DNA from: a bacterium
GTDB taxonomy: Bacteria; Patescibacteriota; Microgenomatia; Levybacterales; UBA12049
NCBI GenBank assembly: GCA_021813145.1
Contig: JAKALS010000001.1
Location: forward strand, 198,519 to 244,523
Direction: 5' to 3'
Length of the DNA stretch: 46,005 bases
The notes under the pieces are model-generated. The model made no database searches and was not told where the DNA came from. It saw only the letters and a program-made list of their open reading frames with translations. The translations under genes and the position numbers were made by a program. Of the stretch, positions 35,418 to 43,476 are shown piece by piece (the stretch's first letter is position 1; each line of letters opens with the position of its first letter).

Positions 35418-35723
35418 ATGAGTACGGGCCTTATTGTATCGGTTGCCACAGCGGTAATTACTCTTGCCGTTTGCGGTGTTATAGTTTGGGTTATGTTTTC
35501 CAACATGAGGAAACAGGCGTGGAAAGGAATAGTGATTTCAAAGAGTTCAAAGGAAATAGAAGGTGCGAGCGATTTTTCAAGTACCTCTTATTTTATTCTT
35601 GTAAAATTGGATAACGGTACTCAAAAAAACATAAGGGTAGGTAGAAAAATTTGGGAACAATTTAAGGCCGGAGACAGAATTGTAAAAGATGCAGGAAAAT
35701 TAAATCCTCAAAAACCCGTTTAA
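35418..35723 (+). CDS. Small membrane-anchored hypothetical protein, 101 aa
   Basis: N-terminal TM then WKGIVISKSSKEIE...YFILVKLDNGTQKNIRVGRKIWEQFKAGDRIVKDAG (small beta-rich domain). Confidence 0.65.
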   Translation: MSTGLIVSVATAVITLAVCGVIVWVMFSNMRKQAWKGIVISKSSKEIEGASDFSSTSYFILVKLDNGTQKNIRVGRKIWEQFKAGDRIVKDAGKLNPQKPV

Positions 35724-35747
35724 TTTGGAAACCGTTTAGCCTTGTAC

Positions 35748-36002
35748 TTGCAGCCTATAGAAATTTCTGATAATATCCTTTAGCAATTTTTCAGTTAGGA
35801 CACATCGCGTCCAAAACTGTGATTTTACAATTCTTTGTTCTTTGAAAAGTCGATGAAGGATAGAGCTATTGTTGATAGCGCCCTGTACAGTAATTGAATT
35901 ATTGTCCGGAGCGCTATCAATTGATAGTTTTATTTAGAAGAAAGGAGTAAGGAGATCGGAAATCTCACCTAAACCGTCACTCAAGCGAGGGGAAAGGAAG
36001 AG
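35748..36002 (+). promoter_or_regulatory. Promoter and long structured 5' leader of the surface protein gene
   Basis: TTGCAG-N17-TAATAT (35748-35776); perfect stem TTGATAGCGC (35872-35881)/GCGCTATCAA (35911-35920) with inner stem ACAGTAAT-TGA-ATTATTGT. Confidence 0.5.
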
Positions 36003-37229
36003 ATGATCCGAAAATCATTCGTAGGAGTCTTTACCGCAGTACTTGTTCTTCTGCTTGCGTTTTCGGGTATTGCCCTTGCCAAGAATGACCATTCCAACAA
36101 CGGCCAGGCCAAGGGACACGACAAGAATCCGACCACTCAGGCAGACAACTCGTCAGGCAGCAACTCGGGAAACACGAACGCCAGCGGAAACAGCTCAAAC
36201 AGCCTTCAAGTTCAGGTCGTACCCGGCAACAACGGCGACGTGAAGATCAATGCAGCTCCAGGCGACATTTACGGCGGACCTGAAAATGATCCTCACGTCT
36301 GCAAGTTTTTTGTTTCGGGAACCAACTTCGATTCTGGACAGCAGCAGACTTGGTGGATTGAAGGTTGGGATCCGACATACCCGGCTCATCCCGTAGTGAA
36401 GGGTCCTTTTACCTACACCGCCAACTCTCAAGGCTATTGGCAGAGTCCTGTATACGGTTTGCCAAACGGGCATTACAGGCTGGACTGGAATGGACGCAAT
36501 GATCAGAACGTCAAGCACAAGATGTTCTGGGTAAGTTGCCCCCTTCCAACTCCAACACCTACGCCGACAGTCACTCCGACTCCGACACCAACGGCAACAA
36601 TCACACCGCCGCCGGTAGTCACTTTTGTAAAGTGTCTTACGTCTTCGGAGTACCAGGGCTACTACGATATCACGCTCAACGTCTACCTTCAGGGGCCGGA
36701 AAATAGCTACAGCTATGACTGGCAGTTCGCAACAAGCGAAGCAAACCTGAGGTCTGACGGTTGGACAACTGTTTCAGGAGTTGAAGGCAACAACACTCTT
36801 GTTGTCATCGTAAGTCCAGCAGCGCTTGCTACAGGCTCGATCTTTGTCCGATGGTCTTCTGACCAATCGAGCATTGGGAGCATTAAGCTCAATTCGGGCC
36901 TTTGTGCACCGAGACCTACGCCGACGCCTGTTCCGACACCAACACCAACAACGCCGCCTGCGACACCGAGTCCGACTCCCTCTCCGACGAGTACACCAGG
37001 CCCTACGCCGACGCCCGTCGCTACACCGACACCGGTATCAACACCGACTCCAGTTGTAACGCCGACGCCTAAGCACACTCCGACAGGAACCCTGCCTCCG
37101 ACAACGACGGTTACCAATTCTTCCAATGGAGGAAACGGTGATCCCGCCTTGCCGATCGCAGTATTTCTGCTTTCAGGTGCTTTTGGCTTGATCTTGATAA
37201 CCAGGAGGACGGTTACAGCCAGGAGCTAA
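36003..37229 (+). CDS. Surface protein: signal peptide, beta-rich domains, TP linkers, C-terminal TM anchor
   Basis: MIRKSFVGVFTAVLVLLLAFSGIALA; (TPTP)n linkers; C-terminal ALPIAVFLLSGAFGLILITRRTVTARS. Confidence 0.8.
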   Translation: MIRKSFVGVFTAVLVLLLAFSGIALAKNDHSNNGQAKGHDKNPTTQADNSSGSNSGNTNASGNSSNSLQVQVVPGNNGDVKINAAPGDIYGGPENDPHVCKFFVSGTNFDSGQQQTWWIEGWDPTYPAHPVVKGPFTYTANSQGYWQSPVYGLPNGHYRLDWNGRNDQNVKHKMFWVSCPLPTPTPTPTVTPTPTPTATITPPPVVTFVKCLTSSEYQGYYDITLNVYLQGPENSYSYDWQFATSEANLRSDGWTTVSGVEGNNTLVVIVSPAALATGSIFVRWSSDQSSIGSIKLNSGLCAPRPTPTPVPTPTPTTPPATPSPTPSPTSTPGPTPTPVATPTPVSTPTPVVTPTPKHTPTGTLPPTTTVTNSSNGGNGDPALPIAVFLLSGAFGLILITRRTVTARS

Positions 37230-37427
37230 TCTTCTAGGAGAACAGCCATAAGGCGGTTATTCTATTAACCAATAGCGGTTAATAAGATGACCACCAAAAT
37301 GGCCTGAGCTCTTCTTCCCTTCTTCGTGGAAGTTAGTCCCTTTGGGATTTATCTCTGCGGAGACGGTCCAATTGATGTTCAAAGTGGGGGTAGTTTGCTT
37401 TATGCAAAAATCTAATCCTTTACGGAT

Positions 37428-37463
37428 TATTTAATTGCATCTGCAACCTGCCCCCTTTTTCTT
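37428..37463 (+). repeat. 36-bp direct repeat, copy 1
   Basis: TATTTAATTGCATCTGCAACCTGCCCCCTTTTTCTT; 35/36 identical to copy 2. Confidence 0.9.
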
Positions 37464-37505
37464 TTTAAATCAAACATTTTTAATACTTTGTTTTTGCAAA
37501 ATATA

Positions 37506-39332
37506 TTAACTATTTTTAACCCGAAAAAGACGTAGAGTATTAACTAAAACAAGAACAGACGATACCTCATGGACAAGTGTAGTCTGAATGAGAGTAATAG
37601 TTCCCGCAAGTACCAAAATAGCCGCGAGAGCATGAATTACTGTTGCCATAAATACGTCCTGCTTGATAATACGAAAGGTTTTTTTAGATATCGTAATCAT
37701 TGCTGGAATCGACCAAATGTCATTATTCAATAACACGATATCAGCAGCGTTTAAGGTTAAATCTACGCCACCTCCACCCATTGCAATGCCGACCTGCGCC
37801 TTAGCCAGAGCCGGAGCATCGTTAATACCGTCTCCTACCATTACAATATTTTTCCCTTCATGTAATTTTTTATCCACCTCTGCTACTTTACCTTCGGGGG
37901 TAACATCCGCTATAAAACGTGCACCTGGCAGATCTTTTGTAATTTCCCTTGCAACTTCTTCTTTGTCCCCTGTAACAATGATAGTTTCGTATCCAAGTTT
38001 ATCTAAGTTATTAAATAATGGACCTGCTTCCGGTCTCAGTTTATCAAGCAAAAATATTATTCCTATAAGTTTTGCATCTTCACCGATGAATACAGGAGTT
38101 GCCCCTTTTCTCTCCCATTTATCAAGAGTATATTTGATTTTATTTGTGAGCTTAACATTTTGTTCTTGTAAAAGTTCATTATTACCAAGAAAAACGCTTG
38201 TTTTACCAAGTTTTGCTGTCATTCCCTTGCCTACATGAGTTTTAACATTATTAAGCGGAGAAAGTTTCAGCTTCTCTGCTGTTGCTTTATTAATAATTGG
38301 AATTGAAAGCGGATGATTGGAATACTTTTCAATGCTTGCTGCAAGTTGTAGGATATATTCTTTCTTTTTATCAATTTGAAGAATTTCTTCAACTTCCGGT
38401 TTCCCCTTTGTAACGGTTCCCGTTTTATCAAAGAGGAAGGTGTTTGTTTTAGTAAGATTTTCCAAGGCCGGGCTATTTTTTACCAAAACTCCAAATTTAG
38501 CAAGAATGGTGATTCCAATGGTCGTAGCAACAGGAACAATAATGGCAAAAATAACTGGAACAACTGCAATCCAGAAAGAAAGCGCCTGTAAGATGTTATG
38601 CGTTGAAACATAAATGATAATAACTCCCATAAAAGCGAATATAGTAGTCATCCATGCATATCTGCTTACAATATGAGCAAGAGGAGCTTTTTCATTTTGA
38701 GCTTCTGAGACCAGATGTTGAATTTGAAGAAGAGTTGAGTTTGCTGCTGTTGAAAAAGCTTTTGCTTCAAAATAATCACCGGCGTTAATAGATCCAGCAA
38801 GGATCCTATCTCCTTTATTCTTTTGTATCGGTTTTGATTCACCTGTAACAACAGATTCGTCAAGGGAAGCGTGGTCTGCTAAAAGCACCGCATCGGTTGC
38901 AACCCTATCACCGCTTTTTATAACAAGGACATCTCCCGGTTTAATATCCTTAATTTCTACCTCTATTTCTTTTTCCGATTCTTTGATTATGGCCGTTTTC
39001 GGAAGCTTGTTAGAGATATCTGTAATTGAAGCTTTAACTTTTTCCAATATAACGGTTTTAAAAAGATGTCCTAAGAGAATAATAACTATAAAAAAAAGTG
39101 CAATGTTACCTTTGTTTAAATATAAGAGTAGAAATATAGTGATTATAGGTGGTAGTGACAAATCAAGTTGTTTTTTAATTAAAGCTTGAATAATAGATAA
39201 ATAATATGGTATTAGAGCAAATATTGTAGCCAGATATGGCATATAAAAAAGGCGGGGATGGATATAGAATAAAATGAGACAGAATAGAGCGAAAATAAGC
39301 GAAAATATAGAAATAAGAATATTTTTACTCAT
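37506..39332 (-). CDS. P1B-like (heavy-metal type) P-type ATPase without CPC motif
   Basis: TGES, DKTGTVTKGKPEVEE, SNHPLSIP (HP motif), MVGDGINDAPALAKAQVGIAMG; TM segment reads VVPVIFAIIVPVATTIG where CPC is expected; no N-terminal HMA domain. Confidence 0.88.
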   Translation of the reverse strand: MSKNILISIFSLIFALFCLILFYIHPRLFYMPYLATIFALIPYYLSIIQALIKKQLDLSLPPIITIFLLLYLNKGNIALFFIVIILLGHLFKTVILEKVKASITDISNKLPKTAIIKESEKEIEVEIKDIKPGDVLVIKSGDRVATDAVLLADHASLDESVVTGESKPIQKNKGDRILAGSINAGDYFEAKAFSTAANSTLLQIQHLVSEAQNEKAPLAHIVSRYAWMTTIFAFMGVIIIYVSTHNILQALSFWIAVVPVIFAIIVPVATTIGITILAKFGVLVKNSPALENLTKTNTFLFDKTGTVTKGKPEVEEILQIDKKKEYILQLAASIEKYSNHPLSIPIINKATAEKLKLSPLNNVKTHVGKGMTAKLGKTSVFLGNNELLQEQNVKLTNKIKYTLDKWERKGATPVFIGEDAKLIGIIFLLDKLRPEAGPLFNNLDKLGYETIIVTGDKEEVAREITKDLPGARFIADVTPEGKVAEVDKKLHEGKNIVMVGDGINDAPALAKAQVGIAMGGGGVDLTLNAADIVLLNNDIWSIPAMITISKKTFRIIKQDVFMATVIHALAAILVLAGTITLIQTTLVHEVSSVLVLVNTLRLFRVKNS

Positions 39333-39395
39333 TTATTTAGTATACCGTCTTTTATTTTAAATGTCCTATTGTAATTCATTTTGAATAACAGCTTT

Positions 39396-39431
39396 TATTT
39401 AATTGCATCTGCAATCTGCCCCCTTTTTCTT
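39396..39431 (+). repeat. 36-bp direct repeat, copy 2
   Basis: TATTTAATTGCATCTGCAATCTGCCCCCTTTTTCTT. Confidence 0.9.
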
Positions 39432-39455
39432 GCTTAGAAAGTTTATAATAAAAAA

Positions 39456-40031
39456 ATGTTCCAGTTAATTCATGGAATTCCGTGGTCCCATACGGTTCCC
39501 GCATTTGTTGCACTTCTCTTCGCCTTATTGTATTTAAAAAGCAAAAATGTTTATTTCAGGGTTTTATTTGGCGTTTTGTGGCTTTTGTTTTTCCCAAACA
39601 CAATTTATATATTTACAGATTTAAGCAGAGTAGCTCTACATTGGAATACAACCGGCAGCTTGGCACATCTATCGCTCGTTATCCAGTATTTTATTCTTGA
39701 AGTTATAGGAATTTTGACGTTTATTTTCGGCTTTTTACCTTTTGAAAGTATTATTCATACAAAGCATTTTTCATTTAAAAAACAGATTTATTCGGTTATT
39801 CTATTTAATTTTATTATCGGCTTTGGGATGGTGCTTGGACGGGTGGAGCATATAAATTCTTACTTTATATTCACGCAACCTATAAGGGTGCTTAGCGCTG
39901 TTTTACATATAATTGCTTCTGTAGATCTTTGGAAATTAACAATACTTTACGGAATTATAGCTAATCTTATTTATTTTTTATTTAGAAAATACTTACTCTG
40001 TTTTTCGAAATCACTTCTGATTCCGGCTTAA
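39456..40031 (+). CDS. DUF1361 family membrane protein
   Basis: FRVLFGVLWLLFFPNTIYIFTDLSRVALHWN...GRVEHINSYFIFTQP. Confidence 0.85.
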   Translation: MFQLIHGIPWSHTVPAFVALLFALLYLKSKNVYFRVLFGVLWLLFFPNTIYIFTDLSRVALHWNTTGSLAHLSLVIQYFILEVIGILTFIFGFLPFESIIHTKHFSFKKQIYSVILFNFIIGFGMVLGRVEHINSYFIFTQPIRVLSAVLHIIASVDLWKLTILYGIIANLIYFLFRKYLLCFSKSLLIPA

Positions 40032-40041
40032 TTTTTTAGAT

Positions 40042-40584
40042 TTACCTAAAGAAGCTGTTAGTGGTATAAATGGTGTTTTCATCGTTTTGCTTATTGGCAA
40101 CAAGATAAAAGTTGCTAAATACCAATTCTTTAAAGTCCAAAAGTTCGTCAATTACCTTCTGTTGGTTTTTTGTCGGTACAAACCAGACTACTTTTGTGTA
40201 CCATGTTGCAACCGTGTTTTTATCGCCTGCACGGCCTTTAACAAATTCCACCAGTTCGCCGGTCTGGTCCAGTTCAAACTCAATCGCAATATGTTCTGCT
40301 CCTGGCATTGTTACCTCATCTTTAACAAATGCTCTTTTAGCTTTTAGCCTAACAGGTAAAAATTTCTTTAAGTCTTTTAGGAGTTCAAGCTCTTCCCGGA
40401 TATCGCTTACAGAAGCATCATGAATAAAAGTAAGAGTTAAATGCCTGAAAATATCGTATCCAAGGCTTTTGTTTGGTTTTTTACTGTATTCCGTTTCTAA
40501 AGAGTCAAAATAGTCTTCCTGCCCTTTCGAGAGCCTGCCAAATATTCCAAGTGCCTTTATTGTGTTTGATGATAATTCAAGCAT
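40042..40584 (-). CDS. Hypothetical protein, possibly 2H phosphoesterase-like
   Basis: Two spaced H.(T/A)(L/I) elements: RHLTLTFIHD and EHIAIEFELD; weak pattern only. Confidence 0.45.
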   Translation of the reverse strand: MLELSSNTIKALGIFGRLSKGQEDYFDSLETEYSKKPNKSLGYDIFRHLTLTFIHDASVSDIREELELLKDLKKFLPVRLKAKRAFVKDEVTMPGAEHIAIEFELDQTGELVEFVKGRAGDKNTVATWYTKVVWFVPTKNQQKVIDELLDFKELVFSNFYLVANKQNDENTIYTTNSFFR

Positions 40585-40665
40585 CTTCTTTTTTACCTAT
40601 GTCTAGGCTTGTTAAATCAGCTGAGCATCTCGGTCTAGAACCATTTGAGCCTTATAGTAAAAATG

Positions 40666-41322
40666 CTATTTTTGAACCGAAAATCCTTTAGCGATAAGCC
40701 ACACTGCTAAAATCATTTCTTGGAGCGCAATAGGTAATGCTAATATCATCAGTGAGCCTTCGATAGTAAAGTTTTTCTTGGCAAATATTGTTATAAAAAT
40801 TGCGGTCAGCAGTAAAATTACCCCAAGTATCCCCCAAGCAGACAACCAACGGGGAATAAGGCGAGATCTATAAAAAATAAAATAATATAGTAATCCGCCT
40901 ACAGAAAACGATGTGGCACCAAAGATAAACCCGGTAATATTACGCGTAACAAGTAATACGTCAACTACACTGTTCGATATAATAACATGCTTGCTTAAAT
41001 AAACAAGTAAGATAAGAATTATAGCACCAACCGAATAGAATATCCCTTCAATAATTCGAAATCCGACCGAAGCTATCGCCTTCGTTTCGTCATAATGTTT
41101 CAGAACCGGATACAACCAAAGCGCAATACTTGCTGAGGTTAGAGCAGCAGTAAAACCTAATAATGCTCCTATAATAACTTGATTTTGGTTTGCAGCAATC
41201 TTTACCAGAGGCTCCGATGATTTAATGATAGGATTGGCCACTGCACCACCTGCAATACTAGCAACCGTCGCTATTATGAATAATATTCCTGCTATTCTTG
41301 CGTTAGTTTTATAAGAATTCAC
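40666..41322 (-). CDS. DUF4386-like membrane protein
   Basis: ARIAGILFIIATVASIAGGAVANPII...RIIEGIFYSVGAI...SAWGILGVILLL. Confidence 0.8.
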   Translation of the reverse strand: MNSYKTNARIAGILFIIATVASIAGGAVANPIIKSSEPLVKIAANQNQVIIGALLGFTAALTSASIALWLYPVLKHYDETKAIASVGFRIIEGIFYSVGAIILILLVYLSKHVIISNSVVDVLLVTRNITGFIFGATSFSVGGLLYYFIFYRSRLIPRWLSAWGILGVILLLTAIFITIFAKKNFTIEGSLMILALPIALQEMILAVWLIAKGFSVQK

Positions 41323-41451
41323 AGTTTGAATTTTTTACCAAATTATAATTATCCCCATGATTATATTATTTAAATTTCAAGAAAACAATATCAACCAAAC
41401 AGGGACTACGGTAATATAGGGTGTACGTCGGTAGCTTCAGCGAAAGATTGC

Positions 41452-41521
41452 TGCCGAGCCTGGACTCGAACCAGAATAAACGGATCCAAAGTCCGTTGTC
41501 CTACCATTAGACGACTCGGCA
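41452..41521 (-). tRNA. tRNA-Gln (anticodon TTG)
   Basis: TGCCGAGTCGTCTAATGGTAGGACAACGGACTTTGGATCCGTTTATTCTGGTTCGAGTCCAGGCTCGGCA. Confidence 0.94.
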
Positions 41522-41576
41522 ATATGGTAATTATACCCTAACTAGCCTCTTTTCTTCAATAAATAAAGGCTGTAAA

Positions 41577-42560
41577 ATGTCTTTTATGGATAAAAAGGGT
41601 AGACTTCTTTTTCTTTTTCTTTTTCTTTTATTTATAATACCTTCCATTTTGATTACACTAAGACCGTTATTTATAGTTAAAGGTGTTAAACCAACAATAC
41701 TCTCCCCTATCCCCGATTTTTTAAACCTGATTAAAAATAACGAAGTATCAAGCCTAAGCCTCTGGCTACCCGATTTGACTAATACAGTCCACGCTTCTAT
41801 TAAAGAGCCTCAGGTGGACGGTACTTCTGCTCTCGTTTACGACATGACTACAAAAAAATTTCTTTACCTTAAAAATCCTAAGAAAAGGCTGCCTATGGCT
41901 TCGCTCACTAAGATAATGACAGCTATTATTGCGCTTGAAAATCCTAAAAAAGACGATAAATATACGGTAACACAGGCGGATCTTGTAGGAGAAGATTCTA
42001 TGGGACTCTCGGCGGGAGAAACATTAAGTCTTAAGAATTTACTTTACGGGTTGGTTCTTCATTCGGGAAATGATGCGGCAGAAACAATTGCCGGGGAATA
42101 CCCAGGAGGAAGAATGGCATTTATAAAAGCCATGAATAATAAAGTAAAAACATTAGGGCTTACCGATACAAATTTTACAAATCCGACAGGGCTTGAAGGT
42201 GACGGAGATCAGTATACAACTGCCTACGATCTTCTTGTTATGACAAATTTTGCTCTGACAAATTTTCCCCTGTTCGATCAGGTTGTGTCCACTTTTGACT
42301 ATCATATTCCCGCAACATCGACACACAAAGAATACTATCTTGAGAACGAAACCAATCTTTTGACAAGTTATCCCGGAGTTAAAGGTGTAAAAACCGGTTA
42401 TACGCCCGATGCCGGACTTTGTCTTGTCACTTATCTTGAATACGACAACCATAAAATAATAGGAGTACTTCTTGGGAGCGATAACAGGATTAAAGATATG
42501 AAAGATTTATTGGATTATGGGCTTCTTTCCGAAGGAATTACTCCCCCTCCGCATTCATAA
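41577..42560 (+). CDS. D-alanyl-D-alanine carboxypeptidase (PBP5/6 family)
   Basis: MASLTKIMTAIIALE (SxxK), HSGNDAAE (SxN), GVKTGYTPDAGLC (KTG). Confidence 0.94.
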   Translation: MSFMDKKGRLLFLFLFLLFIIPSILITLRPLFIVKGVKPTILSPIPDFLNLIKNNEVSSLSLWLPDLTNTVHASIKEPQVDGTSALVYDMTTKKFLYLKNPKKRLPMASLTKIMTAIIALENPKKDDKYTVTQADLVGEDSMGLSAGETLSLKNLLYGLVLHSGNDAAETIAGEYPGGRMAFIKAMNNKVKTLGLTDTNFTNPTGLEGDGDQYTTAYDLLVMTNFALTNFPLFDQVVSTFDYHIPATSTHKEYYLENETNLLTSYPGVKGVKTGYTPDAGLCLVTYLEYDNHKIIGVLLGSDNRIKDMKDLLDYGLLSEGITPPPHS

Positions 42561-42625
42561 ATAGAATTCTAAATATGATTTATGAATTGCCTCGCAATAT
42601 GATTTAATGTAAAATATAGTGGCCC

Positions 42626-42708
42626 GCCGCGGTGGTGGAATGGCAGACACGAGGGCCTTAAGAGCCTTTGTCCGTAAAGGACGTGAGAGTTCGACTCTCT
42701 CTCGCGGC
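42626..42708 (+). tRNA. tRNA-Leu (anticodon TAA)
   Basis: GCCGCGGTGGTGGAATGGCAGACACGAGGGCCTTAAGAGCCTTTGTCCGTAAAGGACGTGAGAGTTCGACTCTCTCTCGCGGC. Confidence 0.94.
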
Positions 42709-42719
42709 ACACAAAACTA

Positions 42720-42790
42720 CGGAGTGTAGTTCATCGGTAGAACGCTCGGTTTGGGACCGAGAAGTAGGAGGTCCAATTCCTCTCACTCCG
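42720..42790 (+). tRNA. tRNA-Pro (anticodon TGG)
   Basis: CGGAGTGTAGTTCATCGGTAGAACGCTCGGTTTGGGACCGAGAAGTAGGAGGTCCAATTCCTCTCACTCCG. Confidence 0.95.
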
Positions 42791-42800
42791 ACTTCTTCCC

Positions 42801-43370
42801 CTACCCCAAGATATTCACCATAAGAGTTTTTGAGCGCAACGGCTGATAAGAGTTTATTGGATCCTGTGACCATGTTACCCAGATATCTTTAGTACCACCG
42901 GATGTCCAGCTTCCAACATTTGAAGCCGAATATGTCTGGCCCGGTGCCAGATGAATATTCCATACGCATCCGAAATTACCGTCGCTACTTTGGAAACAAA
43001 GATTATTTAATACTTTATCATGCGAAGAAACGTTTTGAATAGTTACATTAAAAGTTATGTAATCGTCTATCTGGGCAGTGTTTCTGCTCTCTGTGAAAGA
43101 AACCTCGGAAATGTCGTTTTCCGGTCCTCCCGTATTTGTGGGTAAAGGAGTGTAGCTAAAAGGATTTGGCGGGACATATGGTGTAGGCGTTGGCGCGGTA
43201 GATATAGAACCTCCATTACCTCCAAAAGAAGAAGATGATGGAGTCGGACTTGGGGTTGTATTTAACGCGGAAATTATATTTGAGGCTTGTGAATTTTGCG
43301 AGCCGACCTTAATAAGTATCAAAATTATTACAAATAGCGAAAGCAGTAAAACTTGCCATAACTTTTTCAT
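42801..43370 (-). CDS. Secreted hypothetical protein with P/T/S linker and beta-sandwich-like domain
   Basis: N-terminal TM, TPSPTPSSSS linker, ITFNVTIQNVSSHDKVLNNLCFQSSDGNFGCVWNIHLAPGQTYS. Confidence 0.7.
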   Translation of the reverse strand: MKKLWQVLLLSLFVIILILIKVGSQNSQASNIISALNTTPSPTPSSSSFGGNGGSISTAPTPTPYVPPNPFSYTPLPTNTGGPENDISEVSFTESRNTAQIDDYITFNVTIQNVSSHDKVLNNLCFQSSDGNFGCVWNIHLAPGQTYSASNVGSWTSGGTKDIWVTWSQDPINSYQPLRSKTLMVNILG

Positions 43371-43476
43371 TATTCTAATTTACTATTGTTAATTAAAAAT
43401 AAAGCTAAAAATATGTAAAAAACCAGTAAGCGAATGCTTTTAATAAGCTTAAAAAGTGTGTATACTAAAAAGTGGT

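Noticed and set aside
36713-37126. 137-aa antisense ORF
   Set aside because: VGVGVG shadow of the TP-rich linker of the 36003 gene.
37230-37465. tmRNA, 6S, SRP or RNase P RNA assignment
   Set aside because: Looked for tRNA-like ends, the tag ORF, GGAAG-type SRP apex context and RNase P core motifs; none convincing, so left unassigned.
37663-38238. 191-aa plus-strand ORF antisense to the P1B-like ATPase
   Set aside because: Frame shadow of conserved ATPase P- and N-domain coding sequence.
40087-40423. Plus-strand ORFs overlapping 40042-40584
   Set aside because: Mutually overlapping frames antisense to a better ORF; no domain or RBS support.
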